Source of the DNA: an uncultured Flavobacteriaceae bacterium
GTDB taxonomy: Bacteria; Bacteroidota; Bacteroidia; Flavobacteriales; Flavobacteriaceae
Length of the DNA: 64,000 nucleotides
Direction of reading: 5' to 3'
Assembly (NCBI GenBank): GCA_947493535.1
Contig: CANLRK010000001.1
Coordinates: 186,001 to 250,000, forward strand
This document shows positions 16,912 through 25,700 of this stretch, piece by piece. The notes under the pieces were generated by a model, which saw only the letters and a program-made list of their open reading frames with translations, made no database searches and was not told the origin of the DNA. Each line of letters begins with the position of its first letter. Position 1 is the first letter of the stretch. Both the position numbers and the translations under genes were made by a program.

Positions 16912-17787
16912 TTAGTTTAAACTTAATATCACATTATCTATAACCCATGTTTCACTAGTTGAGTTATTAAACATTCTAATTTGTATATATAAAGTAGGAC
17001 TAGAAGGTAAGCCGGATAAGGTTACTTTTGAATACGCATTAGGACCTGAGAGTGTTCCTCCTGACGGAGCAGTATATGCAGTTGCTATATTATCACCATC
17101 ATATACTCCAGAAGCAACAGCTGAACCTGCAAAACTCCATTTAGCATTACTATTTCCGCTTACAGTAACCTCAGAAGACCAAGTTGCATTATCTGTACTC
17201 ACAAGAACTTCAACTATATCAGCTCCATCCGCTCCATTCCCTGATGTACCAGCAAAAGAAGCTAAATCAAATGAAAAATCAATTGTTGTATGTCCTGATG
17301 TATCTATTGGATCAAAAGAAATTGTTGAATTAGAGTTAGTCACCCCATAACCTTGAGTTCCCTCAGAAAACATAGGTGCAACTGGAAACAATCCTGTTCC
17401 TGAAGTTGTTGACCCAGACCCACCTGTAAACGTTAATGTTGGTGTAGCTGGAACTGTTTCAAAATCTTGATAATAGTTAATTGCTGCAGCTCCAGTTGGC
17501 ATACAATACATATCTACCCATGCAGCTGTTGATGCTCTATATATTTGCACACAACGTGTAGTACCATCAGACAGAAAAATCATCATTCCATCATCTGCAG
17601 CAGTAACAGGTATAAGTGCTCTTTCTGCTAAATCAACTACTGGCGGCATAAATCCACCGTGAGTACCTGAATTGTTTAATGATTCTAAATGTAATACGGA
17701 TGCATTACTTGGAGTAGTTGTGTTAATTCCTACTTGAGCTGATAATAAGCCACTACAAAATAGTAGCAAAAAAGCTATTTTTTTCAT
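16912..17787 (-). CDS. Secreted protein, paralogue of the preceding entry
   Basis: A 291-residue secreted protein with a signal peptide (cut near residues 17-18, LLSAQ). It shares with its neighbour the mature start GINTTTPSNASVLHLE, the GGFMPPVVDLAERALIPVTAADDGMM segment and a C-terminal beta-rich domain with an NSTSETWVIDNVILSLN end. The C-terminal halves are much less alike than the N-terminal 90 residues, which suggests a shared export or anchoring module with diverged binding domains. First gene of the pair; no convincing minus-7 box was found upstream. Confidence 0.8.
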   Translation of the reverse strand: MKKIAFLLLFCSGLLSAQVGINTTTPSNASVLHLESLNNSGTHGGFMPPVVDLAERALIPVTAADDGMMIFLSDGTTRCVQIYRASTAAWVDMYCMPTGAAAINYYQDFETVPATPTLTFTGGSGSTTSGTGLFPVAPMFSEGTQGYGVTNSNSTISFDPIDTSGHTTIDFSFDLASFAGTSGNGADGADIVEVLVSTDNATWSSEVTVSGNSNAKWSFAGSAVASGVYDGDNIATAYTAPSGGTLSGPNAYSKVTLSGLPSSPTLYIQIRMFNNSTSETWVIDNVILSLN

Positions 17788-17925
17788 ATCAATGGGGTAT
17801 GTATATTTGTAAAACCGAAGCCAAGTTACATTTTTTTATTTAAACTTTAAAAAAAATGTTGCAACCTATTACACTATTAACCATAACTTTACAGTTGGTC
17901 ATAATAAATTAACATTACGTCGAAT

Positions 17926-18396
17926 TTGAACACTAAAACATATACTGTTACCGAAGCAAAGAGAGCCCTTGAACGGTACTGCATTTATCAAGACCGTTGT
18001 CATAAAGAAGTCACTACTAAATTAAAAAGCATGAATATGATTCCATTGGCCATTGATGGAATCATTAATCATTTAATTGAACATAATTTTTTAAACGAGG
18101 AACGTTTTGCTAAAAGTTTTGCCCGAGGAAAGTTTAACTATAAACATTGGGGGAAAAACAGAATTGTTCGTGAATTAAAATTTCGCAACATCTCTAGCTA
18201 TAACATAAAAACAGCTTTAAAAGAAATTAATGAGGATGAGTACCTGTTAAAACTAAGCACTATTGCTGAAAACAAGTTAGCTACTATAACTGAAACTAAT
18301 ATTTATAAAAAAAGAAAAAAACTAGCCGACTACTTACTTTACAGGGGCTGGGAACCTCAATTAGTATACGAAAAAACAAAGGAGCTTATTAATTAG
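17926..18396 (+). CDS. recX: RecX family regulatory protein
   Basis: A 156-residue helical protein of the RecX family, which binds RecA filaments and limits recombination and SOS activity. The RecX three-helix repeat pattern is visible: ALERYCIYQDRC near the start, LIEHNFLNEERFAKSFARGKF at about 46-66, WGKNRIVRELKFRNIS near 71-86. The start is TTG at 17926. recA is not in the window. TAACTTTA at 17884-17891 is a one-base-off minus-7 box with TTG 22 bases upstream. The terminator overlaps its last codons. Confidence 0.88.
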   Translation: MNTKTYTVTEAKRALERYCIYQDRCHKEVTTKLKSMNMIPLAIDGIINHLIEHNFLNEERFAKSFARGKFNYKHWGKNRIVRELKFRNISSYNIKTALKEINEDEYLLKLSTIAENKLATITETNIYKKRKKLADYLLYRGWEPQLVYEKTKELIN

Positions 18397-18409
18397 CTCC
18401 TTTGTTTTT
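18372..18409. terminator. Bidirectional intrinsic terminator overlapping the recX stop
   Basis: A perfect 15-bp stem (AAAAACAAAGGAGCT / AGCTCCTTTGTTTTT) with an 8-base loop. The left arm is within the last recX codons and the stop codon TAG sits at the loop/right-arm boundary. It also faces the converging beta-barrel gene. Confidence 0.9.
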
Positions 18410-18427
18410 ATATTTCTTATATAAACT

Positions 18428-18916
18428 TTACAGGTTAAAAACTGCACCTATATTTACAGAAAACTGATTGTGTAATTTTTCAAAACCAACTATATCTGTA
18501 CTATATTTTGCAAATGGCACATTAAACTCTGAATATACTCCAAAACCGTTAGTGAAAAAATAACGCGCCCCTAAATGACCTCCAAAATTTTTCAGTCCTA
18601 CATGTAAACCTGGGTACACATCTAACATATCACTTATTCCTAACACGTTACCAATATTAGCATTAAAACGCGCTTTTACATCAACTTTGTATTCAAAATC
18701 TGCTTTTACACCATCATTAATTCCTAAAATATATGAACTTGAAACACCTACTGAAATGTTTTCTCCTAAGCCATAATCAAAACTAGCATTAACACCACGC
18801 GCATACTCTTGAAAGTTGGCTCCTACCTGAAATTTCTGATCTCCTTTTCCGCTAAACACTTGTGCATTTGCAAATGACGTAACAACAAAAACTATTAGTA
18901 CAACTACTTTTTTCAT
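18428..18916 (-). CDS. Small outer membrane beta-barrel protein (DUF6646-like)
   Basis: A 162-residue secreted protein with a signal peptide (residues 1-19, cut after ANA). Alternating hydrophobic strands rich in Gly and aromatics, ending in a Phe-Asn-Leu terminus, indicate an eight-stranded-type outer membrane barrel. I recall similar flavobacterial proteins annotated DUF6646, with no known function. Its ATG overlaps the bioB stop by one base (TAATG), so it is likely read through from the biotin operon, though a link to biotin is not evident. Confidence 0.72.
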   Translation of the reverse strand: MKKVVVLIVFVVTSFANAQVFSGKGDQKFQVGANFQEYARGVNASFDYGLGENISVGVSSSYILGINDGVKADFEYKVDVKARFNANIGNVLGISDMLDVYPGLHVGLKNFGGHLGARYFFTNGFGVYSEFNVPFAKYSTDIVGFEKLHNQFSVNIGAVFNL

Positions 18917-20010
18917 TACTTTATTAATTTTCCTTTAGCCTTTGCAGCTTCATTTCTTTCAATAGTATGCCCCGGACGCGACCATTTTGGTTTTTCACCT
19001 AAGGCTTGGTATTGTGACTCTTCTGCCTCAACGGTTTGTGGTTGTACTTTTTTAGTAAATGGTTTTTGAGGTTTTAATCCTAACAACTCAAACATTTTCA
19101 TATCTTCATTTACATCAGGGTTAGGCGTTGTTAACAACTTATCTCCTGCAAAAATAGAGTTTGCTCCTGCAAAAAAACACATGGCTTGTCCTTCTCTACT
19201 CATTTGAGTTCTCCCTGCAGATAAACGTACTTGCGTTTCTGGCAATACTATTCGGGTAGTAGCTACCATACGTACCATGTCCCATATCTCAACAGGTTTT
19301 TCTTCTTCTAAAGGCGTACCTTCTACAGCAACTAATGCGTTAATTGGTGTAGACTCTGGTTGTGGGTTTAAAGTAGACAAAGCAACTAACATCCCTGCTC
19401 TATCTTCCACATTTTCTCCCATTCCAATAATCCCTCCTGAACAAACAGTTACATTTGTTTTTCGGACATTATCTATAGTATCTAATCTATCCTGATACCC
19501 TCTAGTAGAAATTACCTCTTTATAATACTCTTCAGAAGAATCCAAATTATGGTTATAGGCATACAGGCCTGCTTCAGCTAAACGCTGAGCTTGATTTTCA
19601 GTAACCATACCTAAGGTACAACACACCTCCATATCTAACTTATTAATTGTACGCACCATATCTAGCACCTGGTCAAACTCAGGGCCATCCTTTACATTTC
19701 GCCATGCAGCTCCCATACATACACGAGAACTTCCTCCTTCTTTTGCTCTTAATGCTTGCGCCTTTACTTGACTAACCGTCATTAAATCGTTCCCTTCAAT
19801 ATCAGTATGGTAACGTGCAGCTTGTGGACAATAACCACAATCTTCAGAACAACCACCTGTTTTAATAGAAAGCAATGTTGATACCTGTACCACATTCGGA
19901 TCGTGTTGCTTTCTATGTACAGTTGCTGCTTCATACAGCAAATCCATCAATGGTCGGTTATATATTTCTAGAATTTCTTCCTTCGTCCAGTTATGTCTTA
20001 CTTCGCTCAT
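18916..20010 (-). CDS. bioB: Biotin synthase
   Basis: Radical-SAM enzyme that inserts sulfur into dethiobiotin, the last step of biotin synthesis. The 364-residue protein has the CSEDCGYC motif (C54, C58, C61) binding the radical-SAM [4Fe-4S] cluster and further cysteines in SRVCMG, EVCCTLG and TVCSGGIIGMGE that provide ligands of the sacrificial [2Fe-2S] cluster. C-terminal residues after about 330 are a charged extension. Last biosynthetic gene of the minus-strand operon bioF-DUF2007-bioD-bioA-KAS-bioB. Confidence 0.97.
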   Translation of the reverse strand: MSEVRHNWTKEEILEIYNRPLMDLLYEAATVHRKQHDPNVVQVSTLLSIKTGGCSEDCGYCPQAARYHTDIEGNDLMTVSQVKAQALRAKEGGSSRVCMGAAWRNVKDGPEFDQVLDMVRTINKLDMEVCCTLGMVTENQAQRLAEAGLYAYNHNLDSSEEYYKEVISTRGYQDRLDTIDNVRKTNVTVCSGGIIGMGENVEDRAGMLVALSTLNPQPESTPINALVAVEGTPLEEEKPVEIWDMVRMVATTRIVLPETQVRLSAGRTQMSREGQAMCFFAGANSIFAGDKLLTTPNPDVNEDMKMFELLGLKPQKPFTKKVQPQTVEAEESQYQALGEKPKWSRPGHTIERNEAAKAKGKLIK

Positions 20011-20064
20011 AAATTCGAGTTCTTTTAATTTTTCAAAAATACTAATTATAAATTGATAGCCATA

Positions 20065-21219
20065 TTATTTTGTTAATAATACTGAAACAGCATTACCTCC
20101 AAAACCAACGGCGTTTATCATTATTTTTTTTATTTGCTTAGGTTTTTTTTGTTCTTTCACAAAAGGTACAGAAACACTTTTCTGATGCTGTAACATCATT
20201 ATTCCTAATTCAACACTTAATAACCCAGAAGTAGCAAAGGTGTGCCCTAATTTCCATTTATTTGTTGTTAAAAAAGGCTGATGTGTTTTAAATACTTTTT
20301 TTATAGCTTCCACCTCAGAAGCATCTCCTTTTATAGTTCCTGGCGCATGCATTACCACTACATCTACATCATTAGGATTTATATTTCCTAATGCCATTTT
20401 CATTGATTTCTGAAAACAGTTTGCTTCAGTAGATATTGATACATTATGCTCTAACACTTCTGTAGCGTAACCTATTCCTTCAATTATAGCTATAGCATTT
20501 TTCTGTTCCCCTCTTTCTAAACAAACAGCTACTGCTCCTTCGCCAATAACCATCGTGTTTTGTTTTTTATCTAAATTCAGTGCTTGGCACGGGTAATCAG
20601 TTTGCTTTTTTGCATATACTTTTAAAGCTTGCATTTGCGCAATTGTAAAAGGAGTTAGTGCTGCCTCACTTGCTCCTACTAAAAATTTATCTGACATACC
20701 AGACAATAACCATGTTACCCCATTTAACATGGCGTGCAATCCTGTTGAACATGTTATGGAATGAGAAATCTCAGGGCCATCAGTTTGTAAATCGTGTGCA
20801 ACCCATGATGAAATATTTCCTAACGTAGTTGTTGGCGAACTTAATGTTTCTGCCGATTGTTGTGTTAAAAAATGTTTATGGTATTTTTCAAATAATGATG
20901 TAGCCCCACGTGAGGAACCTATATTTACCCCAAAATTATCTGATGATTTCCAATTTGCATTTTTAACAGCTTTTCTTGCTACATAAATAGCATATAGTAC
21001 TGAATCATCAAGGTTTTTATACTTTGCGTCAGTCAACCTCAACTGCTCTATTTCTTCTTTAACTATTACAGGTAACTCAGCAACTAATGCAGTAAATTGT
21101 TCATATTGCTTTTCAGCTAAATAGTGCTCATCATTTAAATAATTTTGCCATACACCATCGGCTGTACTACCCAAAGCAGATGCCGACGCCAATGCAGTAA
21201 TTGATATTGGAAATTTCAT
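20065..21219 (-). CDS. Beta-ketoacyl synthase-like enzyme in the biotin operon
   Basis: A 384-residue thiolase-fold condensing enzyme. The Cys-His-His triad reads as C157 (ITCSTGLHA), H291 (HAPGTIKGDASE) and H326 (KWKLGHTFATSG), all intact, so it should catalyse decarboxylative condensation of acyl-ACPs. It is diverged from FabF (shorter, with a weak N-terminal region). It lies between bioA and bioB, 33 bases after bioA. No bioC, bioH, bioI or bioW is seen, so a role in making the pimeloyl precursor is a reasonable inference from context, not shown by sequence. Confidence 0.85.
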   Translation of the reverse strand: MKFPISITALASASALGSTADGVWQNYLNDEHYLAEKQYEQFTALVAELPVIVKEEIEQLRLTDAKYKNLDDSVLYAIYVARKAVKNANWKSSDNFGVNIGSSRGATSLFEKYHKHFLTQQSAETLSSPTTTLGNISSWVAHDLQTDGPEISHSITCSTGLHAMLNGVTWLLSGMSDKFLVGASEAALTPFTIAQMQALKVYAKKQTDYPCQALNLDKKQNTMVIGEGAVAVCLERGEQKNAIAIIEGIGYATEVLEHNVSISTEANCFQKSMKMALGNINPNDVDVVVMHAPGTIKGDASEVEAIKKVFKTHQPFLTTNKWKLGHTFATSGLLSVELGIMMLQHQKSVSVPFVKEQKKPKQIKKIMINAVGFGGNAVSVLLTK

Positions 21220-21252
21220 AGCAAACTTATACTTTTTTAGCCAGCAACAAAT

Positions 21253-22518
21253 TTACACTATTTCTAATAGCTTCTCTATGGCAGAGTATACTTTTTCCAG
21301 TTGTTTATTGGTAATTACATATGGCGGTAAAATATAAATTGTTTTTCCTAAAGGACGTAAACAAACTCCATGACTCATTAACGTATTAAATATTTTGTAC
21401 CGCTTGTTTCCATAACGATCCATATCAATATTTAAGTCTAGGGCATAAATTACCCCTAGCTGACGCGTAGCTTTAATCTTTGAATGTGTTTTTATTCGCT
21501 TATTAAACTCTTGATGTTGTGCTGTAATACGTTCAATATTCCTTTGTATTTCTTCAGAGTTTAACAACTCAATTGCAGCCAAAGCTACCGAACAAGCTAT
21601 TGGATTAGCAGTATAGGTATGCGCATGAAAAAAGGCTTTTCCTACAGAATCGTCTAAAAAAGCATTATATATTTTTTGGGTACAAGTTGTAATAGCCATA
21701 GGCACAAAACCTGCGGTTAGCGCTTTTGATAACGAAATAATATCTGGCTGCTCCTCTATATATTCAGAAGCAAATTTTTTACCTGTTTTACCAAAACCAG
21801 TCATTACTTCATCAGCTATACACAAAACTTGGTTTGCTTTACATATTTTTAAAATTTCATTTAAATGAGCCGCTTCAAACATATGCATTGCATTGGCCCC
21901 CTGTACTAAAGGTTCATATATAAATGCTGCTATTTTTTTTGTGGCAACATGCTTTTTTAAAGCCCCTAACACATCATCTATATTACTAGCATTTGGTGTA
22001 GGTATGCGAACTACATCAATAAAAAAGTCGGTAAATGGACCATTATAAACAGATAACCCGGAGGCAGACATAGCTCCAAATGTATCTCCATGAAAACCAT
22101 TTTCAAAAGCTATTATTGTTGTACGTTTTTCATTGTTGTTATAATGATATTGCAACGCCATTTTAATGGCCACTTCATTTGCGGTTGAACCATTATCAGA
22201 AAAAAATATTTTCTGTTGATTTTTAGGTAATATTGCCATTAAAGCTTCTGACAACTGTATTGCTGGTTCATGAGTAAATCCTGCAAAAACAATCTGATCT
22301 AATTGCTGCATTTGCGCTGTAACTTTACTCAAAATATAATTATTGCAATGCCCATACATAGCTGTGTACCATGAAGCAATCCCATCTATATATTCTTTTC
22401 CTTGTTCATCATACAACACTGCTCCTTTAGCTTTTACAATTGGTAACGCATCTGGATGGATTTTATGTTGAGTTAAAGGGTGCCAAATATGTTTTTTATC
22501 TCTTTCTTGTAAACTCAT
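21253..22518 (-). CDS. bioA: Adenosylmethionine-8-amino-7-oxononanoate aminotransferase
   Basis: PLP enzyme that converts KAPA to DAPA using S-adenosylmethionine as amino donor. The 421-residue class III aminotransferase has D236 (IADEVMTGFG) and the Schiff-base lysine K265 (SLSKALTAGF). The N-terminal KKHIWHPLTQ and SWYTAMYGHCN segments are typical of BioA and distinguish it from other omega-transaminases. Its ATG overlaps the bioD stop by 4 bases, consistent with translational coupling. Confidence 0.96.
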   Translation of the reverse strand: MSLQERDKKHIWHPLTQHKIHPDALPIVKAKGAVLYDEQGKEYIDGIASWYTAMYGHCNNYILSKVTAQMQQLDQIVFAGFTHEPAIQLSEALMAILPKNQQKIFFSDNGSTANEVAIKMALQYHYNNNEKRTTIIAFENGFHGDTFGAMSASGLSVYNGPFTDFFIDVVRIPTPNASNIDDVLGALKKHVATKKIAAFIYEPLVQGANAMHMFEAAHLNEILKICKANQVLCIADEVMTGFGKTGKKFASEYIEEQPDIISLSKALTAGFVPMAITTCTQKIYNAFLDDSVGKAFFHAHTYTANPIACSVALAAIELLNSEEIQRNIERITAQHQEFNKRIKTHSKIKATRQLGVIYALDLNIDMDRYGNKRYKIFNTLMSHGVCLRPLGKTIYILPPYVITNKQLEKVYSAIEKLLEIV

Positions 22519-23132
22519 AATGCTTTTAATTTCTCTTTAAATTTTTCGGCATATTCACCTACTACATTTTTATCAAAATAAGGTTCTTCATCTATTCTAC
22601 CCAATACTGTTACCCCTACCATTTGTTGTATAATGCTCTCTGTACTTTCATGCGCTGCTCCATTAAAAATTACTGTTGGATGAAGTCCTTTATCTTGTAA
22701 TAACTTTATAGTCATTAAAGTATGGTTAATACTGCCCAAATAATGACGAGAAACAACAATAACCTTATCGTTAGGTTCAATCAAATCAGCTATAGTATCT
22801 TTATTATTTAAAGGCACTAACAAACCTCCTGCACCTTCAACAACCAAGTTGTTTTTTGTTTTTGGAGTTTGAATTTTAGATAATTTAATAGTAATTCCAT
22901 CAATTTTTGCCGCAGCATGTGGACTCATTGGCGTTTGCAAAGCATAACTATTAGGGTGAATTGTAGTTTTAGTATTTGATATTAGGCTTTGAATTGTATG
23001 AGCATCACCCGTAGCCAAGTCTCCCGCTTGAATAGGTTTCCAATAATCGGCTTCAAGAGCTTCTGTTACTATTGCTGCCACTACCGTTTTTCCTACATCA
23101 GTACCAATACCTGTAATAAATATTTTTTTCAT
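22515..23132 (-). CDS. bioD: ATP-dependent dethiobiotin synthetase
   Basis: Closes the ureido ring of dethiobiotin from DAPA, CO2 and ATP. The 205-residue protein has the P-loop GTDVGKTVVA at residues 9-18, K at the start of the DAPA-binding KPIQAG, and VVEGAGGLLVPL near 97-108. It overlaps by 4 bases both the upstream DUF2007 gene and the downstream bioA, so it is embedded in a tightly coupled operon. Confidence 0.95.
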   Translation of the reverse strand: MKKIFITGIGTDVGKTVVAAIVTEALEADYWKPIQAGDLATGDAHTIQSLISNTKTTIHPNSYALQTPMSPHAAAKIDGITIKLSKIQTPKTKNNLVVEGAGGLLVPLNNKDTIADLIEPNDKVIVVSRHYLGSINHTLMTIKLLQDKGLHPTVIFNGAAHESTESIIQQMVGVTVLGRIDEEPYFDKNVVGEYAEKFKEKLKAL

Positions 23133-23512
23133 AATAATTCTCCAGCTTTAAAATTTGTAGCACAATTCGCACAGCTATATTCAAACTTTCCATTTATTGG
23201 AAACAGTTTTAATAGTATGTTCTTTACTGTTAAACGCAAGCTGAAGTTTGTCGATTTACAATTAGTACAAACAATATCCTCCTTCAATAAATTAGCATTA
23301 ATTGATTGTAGTATAGTTTTAGCCTTTTCAACTTGATTTTTGTTTACTTGAAGCTTAACCCCTCCAATAGCATTACTTACTAATGGGTCAGTATCTACCG
23401 TATATTCATCGGCTAAAAAAACCCGAATGTTTTCTGACTCTAACTTTGCTTTTATGATTAAGGCTTCAGAGGAATACTGAAACACTGCTATGGTTTTAAA
23501 ACTATCTTCCAT
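23129..23512 (-). CDS. DUF2007 domain protein with zinc ribbon
   Basis: A 127-residue cytosolic protein. The N-terminal part (about residues 5-70) resembles DUF2007, a ferredoxin-like fold described as a putative signal-transducing or PII-like domain. The C-terminal part has C82-x2-C85 and C114-x2-C117, a zinc ribbon. It overlaps bioD by 4 bases and follows bioF by 27, so it is a true operon member. No known step in biotin synthesis needs it; a regulatory or assembly role is inference. Confidence 0.75.
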   Translation of the reverse strand: MEDSFKTIAVFQYSSEALIIKAKLESENIRVFLADEYTVDTDPLVSNAIGGVKLQVNKNQVEKAKTILQSINANLLKEDIVCTNCKSTNFSLRLTVKNILLKLFPINGKFEYSCANCATNFKAGELL

Positions 23513-23539
23513 TATTTATTATCAGATATAAAACTAAAA

Positions 23540-24667
23540 TTAGTTATTTATAAATGTATGCAACGAATTTAACGCTCGCTTAATTTCTTTCTGTGTATTA
23601 TAACTATGTATACAAAACCGTAAACGTTCTTGTCCTTCAGGTACCGTTGGCGATAAAATTGGACGCACATCAAAACCATTTTCTTGCAACTTTAATGCTA
23701 TTGCTTTCACCTTTTTATTTGAGGGAATTACACAACTTTGTATAGCGGAATCACTTTTAATAAACACATCATCCAATTCAAGTTTAATACATTGTTCTTT
23801 AAAGAAAAGAATGTTTTCAGCTAATTGCTCAGTTCCGTTATTTGCCGAGGCTAACATCTTATAAGCAATTTTAATATTTGCCAAAGCATGTGGAGGCAAA
23901 CCTGTAGTGTAAATAAATGAGCGTGAAAAATTAATCAGGTAATCCTTTAGGTTTTTACTACCCAATACTGCTGCACCATGACAACCAATTGCTTTACCAA
24001 AAGTAACTATTCGAGCAAAAACGGCTTCACTTAATCCTAATTGCTGTACTAAACCGTAACCGAAAACCCCTAATGCATGCGCTTCATCTACAACTAAATG
24101 CGCGTTATACTTAGTGCATATTTGCGTTATTGCTAACAAATCTGGCGAATCACCATCCATAGAAAAAACGGATTCCGTAACAACATACACCTCTTCAAAA
24201 ACTGAATGTCGCTGTAATTTATTTGCTAAATCAGCTAAATCATTATGTTTAAATGCATAAGCTTTTGCAGCAGATAATTTTATCCCATCTCGTATAGAAG
24301 CATGTACATATTCATCATACAATACCACATCATTACGCTGAGGCACAGCGCTAAAAAAACCTACATTGGCATCGTAGCCAGAGTTATATAGTAGGGCATC
24401 AGCACCATGCACTTGTTGCAATTGTTGCTCAAGACTTATATACAATTGATTATTTCCTGATAACAATCTAGAACCTGTTGCGCCATTTTGCGTATAACCA
24501 TTTGAATTTAAATAATGATGTGTTGCTGCAAACAACTCTTCACTTTTTGCAAAACCCAAATAATCATTAGATGAAAAATCGATCAAATCATTTGAACTTG
24601 ACAATTTCCGTAAACTATTATTGGTAATACGTTGCTCTAATTTTCTATATAATTTATCAGGAAACAT
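23540..24667 (-). CDS. bioF: 8-amino-7-oxononanoate synthase
   Basis: PLP-dependent condensation of pimeloyl-thioester with alanine to give KAPA, the first committed step of biotin ring assembly. The 375-residue alpha-oxoamine synthase has SSNDYLGFA near the start, D194 in VVDEAHALG and the Schiff-base lysine K225 in TFGKAIGCHG. First gene of the biotin operon; two minus-7 boxes occur just upstream (24672-24679, too close to the start codon to use as such, and 24698-24705). No BirA-type operator was recognised. Confidence 0.94.
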   Translation of the reverse strand: MFPDKLYRKLEQRITNNSLRKLSSSNDLIDFSSNDYLGFAKSEELFAATHHYLNSNGYTQNGATGSRLLSGNNQLYISLEQQLQQVHGADALLYNSGYDANVGFFSAVPQRNDVVLYDEYVHASIRDGIKLSAAKAYAFKHNDLADLANKLQRHSVFEEVYVVTESVFSMDGDSPDLLAITQICTKYNAHLVVDEAHALGVFGYGLVQQLGLSEAVFARIVTFGKAIGCHGAAVLGSKNLKDYLINFSRSFIYTTGLPPHALANIKIAYKMLASANNGTEQLAENILFFKEQCIKLELDDVFIKSDSAIQSCVIPSNKKVKAIALKLQENGFDVRPILSPTVPEGQERLRFCIHSYNTQKEIKRALNSLHTFINN

Positions 24668-24697
24668 TACTCAAAGATACTTATAAAAAAGTTCTAT

Positions 24698-24705
24698 CAA
24701 AGCTA
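24698..24705 (-). promoter_or_regulatory. Candidate minus-7 box for the biotin operon
   Basis: Minus-strand TAGCTTTG fits TAnnTTTG and lies 30 bases before the bioF ATG, with a TTTTTG stretch 15 bases further upstream as a possible minus-33 element. A second match (TATCTTTG, 24672-24679) sits only 4 bases from the ATG. Confidence 0.45.
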
Positions 24706-24777
24706 TAATTATACTGAAAACAAAAAGCTTTATCATAATTATTTTACAAAAACACTTTAATCCTACTACTGCTTTTA

Positions 24778-24785
24778 TATATTTG
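24778..24785 (+). promoter_or_regulatory. Candidate minus-7 box for ompH
   Basis: TATATTTG matches TAnnTTTG exactly, 26 bases upstream of the OmpH start codon. The region upstream lacks a clear TTG at normal distance. Confidence 0.45.
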
Positions 24786-24811
24786 AAATTCAATCTTAAA
24801 AACAACTGTTT

Positions 24812-25324
24812 ATGAAAATAAAACACCTTTTAACAATAATTGCTTTTTCTATTTTTTCAATTACTGCAAACGCTCAAAGTAAAATTGGCACTGTAAACGT
24901 AAACCAAGTTTTAACACAGTTACCAGAAATAGCCGATGTTGAAAAAGCCTTGAAAAGTTACACTGATGAATTAGACGCTACTCTTAAACAAAAAGTAGAT
25001 ACGTATAACACAAAATTAGAATTGTTTAAAGAAAACGCTAATACTTATAGCGATGTGATGAAAAAAACTATGGGTGAAGAATTGTATAATCTAGAAACCG
25101 ACATCAATAAGTTTAAACAAAATGGAGCAACGCTAACTCAATTAAAACGCGATGAATTGCTACGTCCGCTTTACAAAAAAATAAGCGATATGATTGCAAT
25201 TGTTGCTAAAGAACAACAGTACAGCCAAATTTTAACATTAGATGGCAACGAGTTCGCTTATGCAGATGAAAAATATGATATTTCAAAAATTGTTTTATCA
25301 AGACTTGGTGTTAAGAATGAATAA
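24812..25324 (+). CDS. OmpH/Skp family periplasmic chaperone
   Basis: A 170-residue periplasmic protein with a signal peptide (cut after ANAQ, about residue 22). The family start SKIGTVNVNQVLTQLPEI is followed by a long alpha-helical coiled-coil region (about 40-135) that forms the tentacles of Skp, a trimeric holdase for unfolded outer membrane proteins. It is a single gene, divergent from the biotin operon, and ends at a perfect palindromic terminator. bamA and related genes are not nearby. Confidence 0.88.
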   Translation: MKIKHLLTIIAFSIFSITANAQSKIGTVNVNQVLTQLPEIADVEKALKSYTDELDATLKQKVDTYNTKLELFKENANTYSDVMKKTMGEELYNLETDINKFKQNGATLTQLKRDELLRPLYKKISDMIAIVAKEQQYSQILTLDGNEFAYADEKYDISKIVLSRLGVKNE

Positions 25325-25340
25325 CTCTTTGATTTTCACC

Positions 25341-25380
25341 ATTAAAAAAGCCTGATAAAATTTTATCAGGCTTTTTTAAT
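25341..25380. terminator. Bidirectional intrinsic terminator
   Basis: A perfect 20-bp arm inverted repeat with no unpaired loop bases, centred between 25360 and 25361, core GCCTGAT with A and T tracts on the two sides. It serves ompH (plus) and atpC (minus). The GC core matches the terminator at 15958-15993. Confidence 0.93.
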
Positions 25381-25406
25381 ACTAGTAGCTAGAGTAACTA
25401 AAATTA

Positions 25407-25685
25407 TTAATCTGCTAATACAATTACTTTATTGTTTTTCATTTCAATAGTTCCGCTGTTAATTGCTAAAAGCGTTTCATTATTATCGCCTTTAGTAAAC
25501 TTATCAGCAACACTTTTGTTGATATCAATATTTCCGTAAATTTTCACATTTCCTTTACCTAAAATAGAAACTATAGGAGCGTGATTATCTAACATTTGAA
25601 ACTCACCATTAACTCCAGGCACAGCAATTGAAGTTACTTCTCCGCTATACAATGTTGCCTCTGGTGTTACTATTTCTAAAAACAT
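25407..25685 (-). CDS. atpC: F1Fo ATP synthase epsilon subunit
   Basis: A 92-residue epsilon subunit, the short Bacteroidota form that has the beta-sandwich domain (MFLEIVTPEATLYSGEVTSIAVPGVNGEFQML) but lacks the C-terminal inhibitory helices of longer bacterial epsilon subunits. It follows atpD, separated by 64 bases with a conspicuous stem-loop. The other ATP synthase genes lie elsewhere, as is usual in this phylum. Confidence 0.93.
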   Translation of the reverse strand: MFLEIVTPEATLYSGEVTSIAVPGVNGEFQMLDNHAPIVSILGKGNVKIYGNIDINKSVADKFTKGDNNETLLAINSGTIEMKNNKVIVLAD

Positions 25686-25700
25686 ACTTTTTTATATTGA

